Below, piece after piece: positions 43,457 through 51,315 of a DNA stretch of 64,000 nucleotides. Source of the DNA: Tenggerimyces flavus (lineage in GTDB: Bacteria; Actinomycetota; Actinomycetes; Propionibacteriales; Actinopolymorphaceae); assembly GCF_016907715.1 (NCBI RefSeq), contig NZ_JAFBCM010000001.1, positions 5,518,001-5,582,000 on the forward strand, in the 5' to 3' direction. The notes beneath the pieces were generated by a model, which ran no database searches, was not told the DNA's origin, and worked only from the letters and a program-made list of their open reading frames with translations. The stretch's first letter is position 1. Each line of letters starts with the position of its first letter. The translations under genes and the position numbers were made by a program.

Positions 43457-44905
43457 TCAGCCGAGCCGGTGCACGGCGGCGGCGAACGCGTCGCCGCGGG
43501 CGCCGTAGCTGGGGAACTGGTCCTTGGACGCGCACCCTGGCGCCAGTAGCACGGTGTCTCCCGAGCGTGCCAACCGTCCAGCGGCGAGGACGACGTGGTC
43601 CATCACGCCGCTCTCCGGCGTGCCGACGTCGATCACCGGCACCGAAGGAGCCAACCGCGCCAACGCATCAGCGATCACGCCACGGTCGACGCCGAGCAGC
43701 ACAACCCCGCGCAACCGATCCTTGGCCACACGCACGAGCTCGTCGAACGACTGCCCCTTCGCCTGTCCCCCGGCGATCCACACCACGTTCGAGAAGGCCA
43801 GCAGCGAAGCCTGGGCCGCGTGCGTGTTCGTCGCCTTCGAGTCGTCGATGTACGTGACACCCTCCGACACCGCGACCTGCTCGATCCGGTGCTTGTCGAG
43901 CTGGAACCCGCGCAGCCCGTCCCGCACCGCGACCGTCGGCACCCCGAAGGAACGGGCCAGAGCCGCCGCGGCCAAAGCGTTCGCGATGTTGTGCGGCGCC
44001 AGCGACGGCAGGTCGGACAGCGTCGCGAGCTCGGCCGCCGCCGTCTGCCGTTCCTCGATGAACGCGCGGTCAGCGAGAACGTCGTCCACGATCCCGAGCA
44101 TGCTCACTCCCGGCACGCCCACAGTGATGCCGATCGCCCGGCACCCCTCCACGACGTCGGCGTCCCGGACCAGCTGCTCGGTCACCGGGTCTTCGACGTT
44201 GTAGACGCAGGCGACCTCGCAGCCGTCGTAGATCTTGCCCTTCGTACGCGTGTACTCGTCCATCGTCGGATGCCACTCGAGGTGGTCCGGCGCCACGTTC
44301 AGCACCGCCGCCGATCGCAGGTGTAGCCCAGGACTCCACCACAGTTGGAAGTTCGACAGTTCGACCGCGAGCACGTCGTACGGCGTCGGGTCCATGACCG
44401 CGTCGACGATCGGGTCGCCGATGTTCCCGACGGCCGCGGTACGCAGGCCCGCCGCGCGCAGGATCGAGGTCAGCATCTGCACGGTCGTGGTCTTGCCGTT
44501 CGTCCCCGTGAGACCGATCCAGGGCGCCGGCCGCTCCGGCGAACGCAGCCGCCAGGCGAGGTCGACCTCACCGAGGATCGGCAACGACCGAGAACGGGCG
44601 GCCACCGCGAGTCGGTGCTGCTGCGGCAGCCCGGGCGAGACCACGAGCACGTTGGTCTTGTCGGGCAGCGACTCGGTCGCGCCCTCGCCGAGCCGGATGT
44701 CCGCGCCGAGGGTCTCCAGGATCGTGGCGCGTTCGCGGGCCGCGTCGTCGGGCTCGCCGTCGGACAGCACGGTGACGTGCGCGCCAACGTGCAGCAGCCC
44801 GGCCGCCGCCGAGTAGCCGGAGACGCCGAAGCCGGCGACCACCGCGGAGACCTCGTCCCACGGCGACCGCTGATGCGCGCCGTCCAGCCAGGACAAGGCC
44901 GTCAT
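43457..44905 (-). CDS. murD: UDP-N-acetylmuramoylalanine--D-glutamate ligase MurD
   Basis: 482 aa from ATG 44905, overlapping the mraY TGA as ATGA. Motifs are VVAGFGVSGYSAAAGLLHVGA (N-domain), the ATP loop GLTGTNGKTTTVQML, LNVAPDHLEWH and TYIDDSKATNTHAAQASL (C-domain, carbamyl-Lys side). It adds D-Glu to UDP-MurNAc-Ala. The C-terminal APGCASKDQFPSYGARGDAF is typical. An upstream in-frame Met at 45004 lies in mraY and is rejected. Confidence 0.95.
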   Translation of the reverse strand: MTALSWLDGAHQRSPWDEVSAVVAGFGVSGYSAAAGLLHVGAHVTVLSDGEPDDAARERATILETLGADIRLGEGATESLPDKTNVLVVSPGLPQQHRLAVAARSRSLPILGEVDLAWRLRSPERPAPWIGLTGTNGKTTTVQMLTSILRAAGLRTAAVGNIGDPIVDAVMDPTPYDVLAVELSNFQLWWSPGLHLRSAAVLNVAPDHLEWHPTMDEYTRTKGKIYDGCEVACVYNVEDPVTEQLVRDADVVEGCRAIGITVGVPGVSMLGIVDDVLADRAFIEERQTAAAELATLSDLPSLAPHNIANALAAAALARSFGVPTVAVRDGLRGFQLDKHRIEQVAVSEGVTYIDDSKATNTHAAQASLLAFSNVVWIAGGQAKGQSFDELVRVAKDRLRGVVLLGVDRGVIADALARLAPSVPVIDVGTPESGVMDHVVLAAGRLARSGDTVLLAPGCASKDQFPSYGARGDAFAAAVHRLG

Positions 44906-45990
44906 ATCCCCGCCACCCACTCCGCGTAGAAGATGCCGATGCCGCCGGCCACGAGGATGCCGCAGATGATCCAGAACCGGATCGTGATCGTGACCTCGTT
45001 CCACCCCTTCAGCTCGAAGTGGTGGTGGATCGGAGTCATCCGGAACAGCCGTTTAGGCGTGCCCGTTCGCCATCGGGTGAACTTGAAGAAGCTCGTCTGC
45101 AGGATCACCGACGCGGTCTCGATGAGGAACAGCCCGCCGATGAGGATGAGCAGCAGCTCGGTCCGCGTCATGATCGCGAAGCCCGCGACCGCGCCGCCGA
45201 GTGCGAGCGAGCCGGTGTCGCCCATGTAGATCTTCGCCGGCGACGCGTTCCACCATAAGAAGCCGAAACAGGCGCCGGCCAGGGCGAACGCGAACACGGC
45301 GAGGTCGTACGGGTCGCGGATCTCGTAGCACTTCGGGCCGGGCGAACGGACGCAGTCCTGGTTGAACTGCCAGACGAGGATCAGCGTGTACGCGGCGAAC
45401 ACCATCACGCACGCGCCGGTCGCGAGGCCGTCCAGGCCGTCGGTGAGGTTGACGCCGTTCGACGAGGCGGAGATGAGCAGCAGCACCCACAGCACGAACG
45501 GGACCGACGCGGCCCACGCGAGCGGAAGCCAGTCGATGTCGCGGATGAACGAGATCGCGGGCGAGGCCGGCGTGATCTCCCGTTCGTCCGGGAACTGCAG
45601 CGAGAGGATCGCGAACACGATCGCGATCAGCGTCTGGCCGGCGAGCTTGGCCTTCGCCCGTAAACCGAGGCTGCGTTGCCGCGAAACTTTCAGGAAGTCG
45701 TCGAGAAATCCGACCAGCCCGAGTCCGAGCGTGAGCAGGATGACGAGCAACGCCGAGGGTGACGGCCAGTTCCAGGTGAAGATGTGCGCCGCGATGTAGC
45801 CGACGACCGCGGCGCCGATGATGACCGTGCCGCCCATCGTCGGCGTGCCGCGCTTGGTGTGGTGCGAGGTCGGTCCGTCGTCGCGGATGATCTGCCCGTA
45901 CCCGGCCCGCGCGAGGATCCGGACGGCGACCGGCGTCACCAGCAAGGCCAGCAACAACGCCAGCCCGCCGGCGAGGAGGATCGCGATCAC
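44902..45990 (-). CDS. mraY: Phospho-MurNAc-pentapeptide transferase MraY
   Basis: 362 aa with about ten helices. The catalytic motifs are RDDGPTSHHTKRGTPTMGG (near 36-54), the acidic GFLDDFLKV, NLTDGLDGLATG, and the C-terminal MTPIHHHFELKGW His box. It makes lipid I on undecaprenyl phosphate. The GTG start overlaps the murF stop by 4 bases. Confidence 0.97.
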   Translation of the reverse strand: MIAILLAGGLALLLALLVTPVAVRILARAGYGQIIRDDGPTSHHTKRGTPTMGGTVIIGAAVVGYIAAHIFTWNWPSPSALLVILLTLGLGLVGFLDDFLKVSRQRSLGLRAKAKLAGQTLIAIVFAILSLQFPDEREITPASPAISFIRDIDWLPLAWAASVPFVLWVLLLISASSNGVNLTDGLDGLATGACVMVFAAYTLILVWQFNQDCVRSPGPKCYEIRDPYDLAVFAFALAGACFGFLWWNASPAKIYMGDTGSLALGGAVAGFAIMTRTELLLILIGGLFLIETASVILQTSFFKFTRWRTGTPKRLFRMTPIHHHFELKGWNEVTITIRFWIICGILVAGGIGIFYAEWVAGI

Positions 45991-47393
45991 GCCGGGCCCT
46001 CCACCGGGGGAACGTCGGCCACGAGCCGGTCGCCGAGGTAGCGCAGCCCCGCGTCCCGGGACGACTTCACCAGGACGACGTCACCGGGTCGCAGCTCGTT
46101 GCGCAACAGCTCGTAAGCGCTGTCGGCGTCCGGCACGAAGACCGACTCCTTCCCATCCGCGAGCGCCGCGTCATAGATCGCGCGTGCACCATCCCCCACG
46201 ACGACGAGGCGCGAGACGCCTTGTCGTACGGCCAGTCTGCCCACAGCGGCGTGCTCATCGGTGGATGCCGCGCCGAGTTCGAGCATCTCGCCGAGCACGG
46301 CCCACGTACGCCGCTCCTTGGCGAGCGTAGGCAACGTCTCCAACGCGGCCCGCATCGAGTCCGGGTTGGCGTTGTAACCGTCGTTGACGATTCGCACGCC
46401 GTCGGCGCGGTCGCTGACCGCCATCCGCCACCTGGCTTGGGGTTTCGCGGCGGTGAGGCTGGCCGCGACAGCGTCGACGTCCAGGCCGACCGCGCGAGCG
46501 GACGCCGCGGCAGCGAGCGCGTTCGTGACGTAGTGTGCGCCGACGTAGCCGAGCTGCACGTCGGCCTTGCCTTCGGGCGTGACGAGAACGAAGCCCGCGC
46601 AGCCGCGGTCGTCGAGCTCGACGCCCTCGGCGCGCACGTCGGCGTCGGCGGCCAGGCCGAACGACGCGACCGCCGCCTTCGTCCGCGGCGCCATCGCCTC
46701 GACCAGCGGGTCGTCGGCGTTGAGGACCGCGGTCCCGTCGGCGTCGAGCGCCTCGATCAGCTCGCCCTTGGCCTGCGCGATGCCGGCCTTGCTGCCGAAG
46801 AACCCGACGTGGCCCATGCCGACGTTCAGCACGACCGAGACGTGCGGCCGGATCAGGCTGGTGAGGTACGCCAGGTTGCCGATCTTGCGCGCGCCCATCT
46901 CTAATACGAGATACCGAGTCTCGGCATCGGCGCGCAGCGCGGTGATCGGCGCGCCGAGCTCGTTGTTCAGCGACGCGGCCGGCGCGATCGTGGGTCCGGC
47001 GTCGCCGAACACCTTCGCCATCAGGTCTTTCGTCGTGGTCTTGCCCTGCGATCCGGTGACCGCGATCACGGTCAGGTCGGGGAGACGTCCGACGACGTGG
47101 TGCGCGAGCACGCCCAGCGCGACGACCGAGGCGTCGACCTCGTTGCCCGGCGCGGGTGGCCCGACCACGCACGGGATGCCCGCGAGCGGGCGCGAGGAGA
47201 GGACGGCGGTGGCACCGTTCGCCATGGCGTCGGCGGCGAAGTCGTGGCCAGCCAGGTCCGCGAGGAACATGCCACCGGGTTCGACGACGCGCGAGTCGGC
47301 GGAGAACGGGCGGGTGATCCGCGTACTCGGGTCCGCCTCGGACAGCTCCCCGCCGACCACGCGCGCGATCTCGCCAAGGTCCATCCGGATCAC
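45987..47393 (-). CDS. murF: UDP-MurNAc-tripeptide--D-Ala-D-Ala ligase MurF
   Basis: 468 aa. GTG 47393 overlaps the murE TGA (GTGA); ATG 47384 three codons later is an alternative. Signature pieces are the ATP loop AVTGSQGKTTTKDLM, LEMGARKIGNLAYL, LNVGMGHVGFFGSKAGIAQAKGEL and NDGYNANPDSMRAAL. It adds the D-Ala-D-Ala dipeptide, the last cytoplasmic step. Normal length. Confidence 0.95.
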   Translation of the reverse strand: MIRMDLGEIARVVGGELSEADPSTRITRPFSADSRVVEPGGMFLADLAGHDFAADAMANGATAVLSSRPLAGIPCVVGPPAPGNEVDASVVALGVLAHHVVGRLPDLTVIAVTGSQGKTTTKDLMAKVFGDAGPTIAPAASLNNELGAPITALRADAETRYLVLEMGARKIGNLAYLTSLIRPHVSVVLNVGMGHVGFFGSKAGIAQAKGELIEALDADGTAVLNADDPLVEAMAPRTKAAVASFGLAADADVRAEGVELDDRGCAGFVLVTPEGKADVQLGYVGAHYVTNALAAAASARAVGLDVDAVAASLTAAKPQARWRMAVSDRADGVRIVNDGYNANPDSMRAALETLPTLAKERRTWAVLGEMLELGAASTDEHAAVGRLAVRQGVSRLVVVGDGARAIYDAALADGKESVFVPDADSAYELLRNELRPGDVVLVKSSRDAGLRYLGDRLVADVPPVEGPA

Positions 47394-48898
47394 GACCGTT
47401 CCTCCATCCGACGCAGCTGCTCGAGGACGACCTGCCGGTCGTCGAACGGGTGCACGATGCCGGCGATCTCCTGGCCGAGCTCGTGCCCCTTGCCCAGGAC
47501 GACGACGGTGTCGCCCTGGCGTGCGGTGTCCAGTGCCCAGCCGATGGCCTCGCGCCGGCCGCCGATCTCGACGACCTCCGCTCGGCCCTTCGCGCCGGCG
47601 ATCGCGGCGGCCCGGATCGCGGCGGGGTCTTCCGAACGCGGGTTGTCGTCGGTGATCACCGCGACGTCCGCCCCGTTCGCCGCTGCGGCGCCCATCAGCG
47701 GACGCTTGCTCTGGTCGCGGTCGCCGCCGCAGCCGACGACCGCGATCACGCGGCCCTCGGTGAGCGGTCGTACGGTGGCGAGGACACGTTCGATCGCGTC
47801 CGGCGTGTGGGCATAGTCGACGATCGCGGTGAACGCCTGGCCGGCCTGGATCCGTTCCATCCGGCCGGGCACGGTCGCAGTCGCGAGGCCGCGGACAATC
47901 GCCGCGCCGTCGATCCCGACCGCGTGCAGCATCGCGACCGCGACGAGCCCGTTGGCGACGTTGAACTCGCCCGGGATGCCGAGGCTGACGCGCAGGCGGG
48001 TGTCGTCCGGGCCGTGCACGTCGAACGCGACGCCGGTCGGCTCGAGCGCGACGTCGCTCGCGCGCCAGTTGGCGGCAGGGTCGCCCGAGGGCGAGACGGT
48101 GACGATCTCGATCTCTGCCTCGGCGGCGAGGAGGGCGCCGGCCGCGTCGTCGACGTTCACGACACCGAGCTGCGCGCGATCCTTGCCGAACAGAGACGCC
48201 TTCGCGGCGTAGTACGACTCCATGTCGCCGTGGATCTCGAGGTGGTCCTGGGACAGGTTGGTGAAGCCGGCGACGTCGAAGCGGACGCCGTCGACGCGGC
48301 CGAGCGTGAGCGCGTGGCTCGAGACCTCCATGGTCGCGGCGGTGACGCCCCGCTCGCGCATGACGGCGAACAGCGCGTGCAGGTCGGGCGCCTCGGGGGT
48401 CGTACGAGCGCTCACCTCGACGTCGTCGCCGATCCTCGTCTCGATCGTGCCGATCAGCCCGGTGCCGTTGCCGGCCGCGCGCAACGCGGCGTCGACCAGG
48501 TACGAGGTGGTGGTCTTGCCGTTCGTCCCGGTGATGCCGAGCAGCGTGAGCGCGTCGGCCGGGTCGCCGTACACCCAGGCGGAGATCGTTCCGAGGAGCT
48601 GGCGCGGGTCGCCGACGACGAGCGTGGGCAGGCCGGCGCGTACGCAGTCCTCCTGGCCAGCCTCGTCGGTGAGGGCGGCGACGGCGCCGTTTGCGCGGGC
48701 CTTGTCGGCGAACTGCGCACCGTGCGCGAACTCGCCGGGGCGGGCGACGTAGAGGTCGCCGGGCTGGGCGCGGCGGGAGTCCTGGGCGATGCCGGTGAGC
48801 TCGGGATCTTCCGCCGGTGCGGCGACACCGAGGAACGCCGCGGCCTCGCTGAGGCGGCGCGGCTGGTGCGTCGTCGGTCGGTGGGCGGGGGCGGCCAA
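47390..48898 (-). CDS. murE: UDP-MurNAc-dipeptide--diaminopimelate ligase MurE
   Basis: 502 aa from TTG 48898. The ATP loop is GITGTNGKTTTSYLVDAAL, followed by TMEVSSHALTLGRVDGV, FTNLSQDHLEIHGDMESY and VDYAHTPDAIERVL. The amino-acid selector motif DDNPRSED is present, which in characterised enzymes marks diaminopimelate rather than lysine; LL- versus meso-form cannot be told. The start has no strong ribosome site, and the 357-base region upstream separates it from the efflux cassette, so murE probably has its own promoter because the ftsI group no longer precedes it directly. Confidence 0.94.
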   Translation of the reverse strand: MAAPAHRPTTHQPRRLSEAAAFLGVAAPAEDPELTGIAQDSRRAQPGDLYVARPGEFAHGAQFADKARANGAVAALTDEAGQEDCVRAGLPTLVVGDPRQLLGTISAWVYGDPADALTLLGITGTNGKTTTSYLVDAALRAAGNGTGLIGTIETRIGDDVEVSARTTPEAPDLHALFAVMRERGVTAATMEVSSHALTLGRVDGVRFDVAGFTNLSQDHLEIHGDMESYYAAKASLFGKDRAQLGVVNVDDAAGALLAAEAEIEIVTVSPSGDPAANWRASDVALEPTGVAFDVHGPDDTRLRVSLGIPGEFNVANGLVAVAMLHAVGIDGAAIVRGLATATVPGRMERIQAGQAFTAIVDYAHTPDAIERVLATVRPLTEGRVIAVVGCGGDRDQSKRPLMGAAAANGADVAVITDDNPRSEDPAAIRAAAIAGAKGRAEVVEIGGRREAIGWALDTARQGDTVVVLGKGHELGQEIAGIVHPFDDRQVVLEQLRRMEERS

Positions 48899-49143
48899 CG
48901 TCCTCGGGTGTCCTCGTTGTCTAGGCGCCAGGGCAACGGACGATCAGTCGGAAGGCGGGACCCCCCGGAACCAGGTCTTCCGGTTCGTGAGGGTATCGCG
49001 CCGCCTTCTTCTGGGCGTGGTGGTGGTCCTGCGTTGCCCTGGGCTCAGGACAGCGCGGCGTGCAGCTCATGCGGGCGGATGGGCGCCGATGCCGCTTTAC
49101 CTGGCGAGTGGGTGCCTTACGCGGGGTGTAACCCACGTAGAGC

Positions 49144-49175
49144 GGCAAATGATCATGTAAACATGATCATTTGCC
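49144..49175. repeat. 15-bp perfect hairpin with palindromic arms
   Basis: GGCAAATGATCATGT (49144-49158) pairs exactly with 49161-49175 across AA. Each arm contains ATGATCAT, a palindrome, and the same TGATCA word appears in hairpins B1 and B2. It lies upstream of the SMR promoter. Confidence 0.85.
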
Positions 49176-49206
49176 ACCACCCGGGAGCGACCACCGCTGA
49201 GAGCTT

Positions 49207-49232
49207 GTACATTCGTACATGTACAAACGTAC
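49207..49232. promoter_or_regulatory. 26-bp imperfect palindrome, probable TetR operator
   Basis: The centre is the perfect 10-base palindrome GTACATGTAC (49215-49224), and the ends are GTAC on both sides; only two positions per half break the symmetry. It lies 24 bases before the SMR start and probably overlaps its promoter. The TetR protein encoded two genes on is the natural ligand. Confidence 0.65.
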
Positions 49233-49255
49233 TACTCCTTGGGGAGACCGCCGTG

Positions 49256-49579
49256 ATGTATCTGTTCCTCGCCATCGCCATCGGCGCCGAGGTGCTCGCG
49301 ACCAGCCTGCTGAAGTCGACCGAGGGCTTCACCAAGCTGTGGCCCACCGTCGGCGTCCTCGCCCTGTACGGCGGCGCGTTCTACACGCTCACCCAGGCGC
49401 TGGTCCGGGGCATGCAGGTCGGCGTCGCGTACGCGATCTGGTCCGGCCTCGGCACCACGCTGATCGTGATCATCGGCGTGCTGTTCCTGCAGGAGCCGGT
49501 CAACCTCACCAAAGCGGTCGGCGTCGCCCTGGTCGTGGCCGGCGTCGTCACGCTCAACCTGTCGGGAGCATCGCATTGA
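49256..49579 (+). CDS. SMR-family small multidrug exporter (EmrE/QacC-like)
   Basis: 107 aa with four helices. The membrane-embedded carboxylate is Glu12 in AIAIGAEVLATSLLK, matching EmrE Glu14. WPTVGVLALYGGAFYTLTQAL and GVAYAIWSGLGTTLIVIIGVLF follow the family exactly. SMR dimers exchange protons for cationic drugs or guanidinium. GGGGAG lies 9 bases before the ATG (6 before an adjacent GTG at 49253). The stop overlaps the TTG start of the TetR gene. Confidence 0.93.
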   Translation: MYLFLAIAIGAEVLATSLLKSTEGFTKLWPTVGVLALYGGAFYTLTQALVRGMQVGVAYAIWSGLGTTLIVIIGVLFLQEPVNLTKAVGVALVVAGVVTLNLSGASH

Positions 49580-50121
49580 GGCCCAGTGCCGAGGAACGCC
49601 GCCAGCGCATCATCCAGGCCGCGCACGAGCTGATCCCGGCGGTCGGCGTGCAGGGCCTCACGCACCGGCTGGTCGCCGAACGGGCGCGCGTACCGCTCGG
49701 GTCCACCACCTACTACTTCGCCACGCTCGCCGACCTCGTCGACGCCGCGCTGGCCGCGGCCACGGACGTCACGACCGAGTGCCTGCGGGACTGGTCCGAG
49801 CGGCTCGAGGCCAGTACAGACGTCCCCGCCACACTGGCGGAGCTCGTCGGCGAGTGGGTGGAGGACGGCGAGCAGCTGGCGACCTGGAACGAGCTTTACA
49901 CCGCGGCCGGACACCGCCCCGAGCTCCGCGCGCTGGCGCGGGTGTGGAGCGACGGCCTGGCCGACCTGCTCACCGCGTACGCGACGGACCAGGCAGCCGC
50001 CCGGGACGCCGCCGCGTTCGTCGACGGCGTGGTCATGCACGCGTTGATCCGGGACGAACCGGTCGATTCCGCCCGTCTCGCCCGCGTGATCGCCGTCCTG
50101 CTCGGCCGCTACCCGGCCTGA
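49576..50121 (+). CDS. TetR-family transcriptional repressor
   Basis: 181 aa from TTG 49576, overlapping the SMR stop. The N-terminal HTH is typical: RRQRIIQAAHELIPAVGVQGLTHRLVAERARVPLGSTTYYFATLADLVDAAL. The ligand domain follows, with the WVEDGEQLATWNELYTAAGHRPEL helix pair seen in actinobacterial SMR-linked TetR proteins. It likely represses its own operon through the palindrome at 49207. It overlaps the MFS gene at its end. Confidence 0.9.
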   Translation: MRPSAEERRQRIIQAAHELIPAVGVQGLTHRLVAERARVPLGSTTYYFATLADLVDAALAAATDVTTECLRDWSERLEASTDVPATLAELVGEWVEDGEQLATWNELYTAAGHRPELRALARVWSDGLADLLTAYATDQAAARDAAAFVDGVVMHALIRDEPVDSARLARVIAVLLGRYPA

Positions 50122-51236
50122 TCGCCGCCACGCTGTTGTTGGGTATCGGGGACTCGGTCTCCGGCACATTCCTGATGCTGTACGGCACCGACGCCGTTGG
50201 TCTGTCGCCGGCGGCCGCGGGAACGCTCCTCTCGGCCGTCTCGCTCGGCGGCATGATCGCGAGCGTCGTCCGCGGGCGGTGGTACGACCGGGCGCCGAGC
50301 CGGTTGCCGGCCATCGTCTCGGTCGCCGGCTCCGTCGTGGGCTTCGCCCTGCTGACCCTCGCGACGTCCTCGCTCGTCCTGCTCGCCCTCGCCGCCGTGT
50401 TCCTCGGCGCGAGCGGCGCCACGTTCCCGCAGCTGTTCACGCTGGCGCGCGGCCATCTCGACGTGGCAGGCCAGGCCGAACGAGGCACGCCAGCGCTGCG
50501 ATCGGTCTGGTCCGCTGCCTGGGCGATCGGGCCGCTGATCGGCGGCGCGCTGCTCGCCTGGTCCGGGTTCACCTGGCTGTTCGTCACCGCCGCCGCCACG
50601 TTCGCGCTGGTCGCCGTCGCGGTGTGGCTGCTCGGTCCCCCACCTGTCGGGTCCGCGAAGAAGATGGAAGGCCGGCAGCGCCTCCCGCGGCGCATGGTGC
50701 TCGCGGTCATCGGCTTCGGCCTGTTCCACACGGCGATGTTCGTCGGATCGGTGGTGCTGCCGCTGTTCGTCACGCGGGAGGTCGACGGCTCGTACGGGAA
50801 CGTCGGCCTCGCGTTCAGCGTGTGCGCCGCGGTCGAGGTGCTCGCCGCGCTCGCGCTGACGTTCCTCCCGGCGCGCTGGTCGCGCCGACGCCTGATCGTG
50901 CTCGGCATGGTGCTGTTCACCGCGCACTTCGTGATCATCGCGCTCGCGCCCAACGTGCTCGTCGTGCTGCTCGCCCAGGCCGTCCGCGGCGGCGCGATCT
51001 CGCTGGTGCTCGCGCTCGGGATCACGTACTTCCAGGATCTGCTGCCAGACCAGCCCGGCCGGGCGACCGCGCTGCTCGCCAACAGCGGAGCCGCCGGCTC
51101 GTTGGCGGCCGGAATCGTCGGCGGCTCGCTCGCCCAGGCGATCGGCTACCGGCCGGCCCATCTGGTCTGCGCCGCGGTGAGTGTCGTCGCGGCCGCGGTC
51201 CTGGCCCGAGGGCTCGCGAGACCGCCTGACTCCTGA
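50118..51236 (+). CDS. MFS transporter, sugar-efflux (SetA-like) type
   Basis: About 372 aa with 12 helices, beginning in GLIAATLLLGIGDSVSGTFLMLYGTDAVGLSP. Its shape (a short first loop, SLGGMIASVVRGRWYDRAP motif A) resembles sugar-efflux or drug MFS proteins. No ATG, GTG or TTG precedes the first helix in frame: the only fitting codon is CTG 50118, overlapping the TetR TGA as CTGA, while TTG 50136/50139 would cut the helix. The start is therefore uncertain and CTG is proposed. It is the last gene of the efflux operon. Substrate unknown. Confidence 0.8.
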   Translation: MIAATLLLGIGDSVSGTFLMLYGTDAVGLSPAAAGTLLSAVSLGGMIASVVRGRWYDRAPSRLPAIVSVAGSVVGFALLTLATSSLVLLALAAVFLGASGATFPQLFTLARGHLDVAGQAERGTPALRSVWSAAWAIGPLIGGALLAWSGFTWLFVTAAATFALVAVAVWLLGPPPVGSAKKMEGRQRLPRRMVLAVIGFGLFHTAMFVGSVVLPLFVTREVDGSYGNVGLAFSVCAAVEVLAALALTFLPARWSRRRLIVLGMVLFTAHFVIIALAPNVLVVLLAQAVRGGAISLVLALGITYFQDLLPDQPGRATALLANSGAAGSLAAGIVGGSLAQAIGYRPAHLVCAAVSVVAAAVLARGLARPPDS

Positions 51237-51264
51237 CCGCATTCGGCCAGCGCTCTCAACGATG

Positions 51265-51287
51265 AATACGTATAGCCTATACGTATT
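51265..51287. promoter_or_regulatory. Perfect 23-bp palindrome, probable operator of the ARH-ABC operon
   Basis: Arms AATACGTATAG and CTATACGTATT surround a single C. Each arm holds the 8-base palindrome ATACGTAT (51266-51273 and 51279-51286) with a central CG, typical of LacI-family sites. It is AT-rich in a GC-rich region and lies 29 bases before the chosen start of the first gene, where it would overlap the promoter. The LacI regulator ending this operon is the natural binder. Confidence 0.65.
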
Positions 51288-51315
51288 ACTAGATGTCGAT
51301 CACTGCGAGGTGTCG

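Larger units (their letters stand above)
48899..49255. other. Gap between murE and the efflux operon
   Basis: 357 bases without a credible gene. It holds an 11-base inverted repeat (CCAGGGCAACG at 48928-48938 and its complement at 49032-49042), the hairpin at 49144 and the operator-like palindrome at 49207. The murE promoter must lie here. It forms the left edge of the inserted cassette; no target-site duplication or integrase remnant was recognised. Confidence 0.6.

Noticed and set aside
48928-49042. 11-base inverted repeat as possible ends of a mobile element
   Set aside because: The 93 bases between hold no gene, and no target duplication is visible.
48921-49148. 75-codon minus-strand frame upstream of murE
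   Set aside because: It has no ribosome site, an odd composition rich in Arg, His and Pro, and no likeness to known proteins.
51262-51315. Earlier ATG for the ARH gene at 51262
   Set aside because: It would translate through the operator palindrome and use rare TTA and CTA codons; ATG 51316 has a ribosome site.
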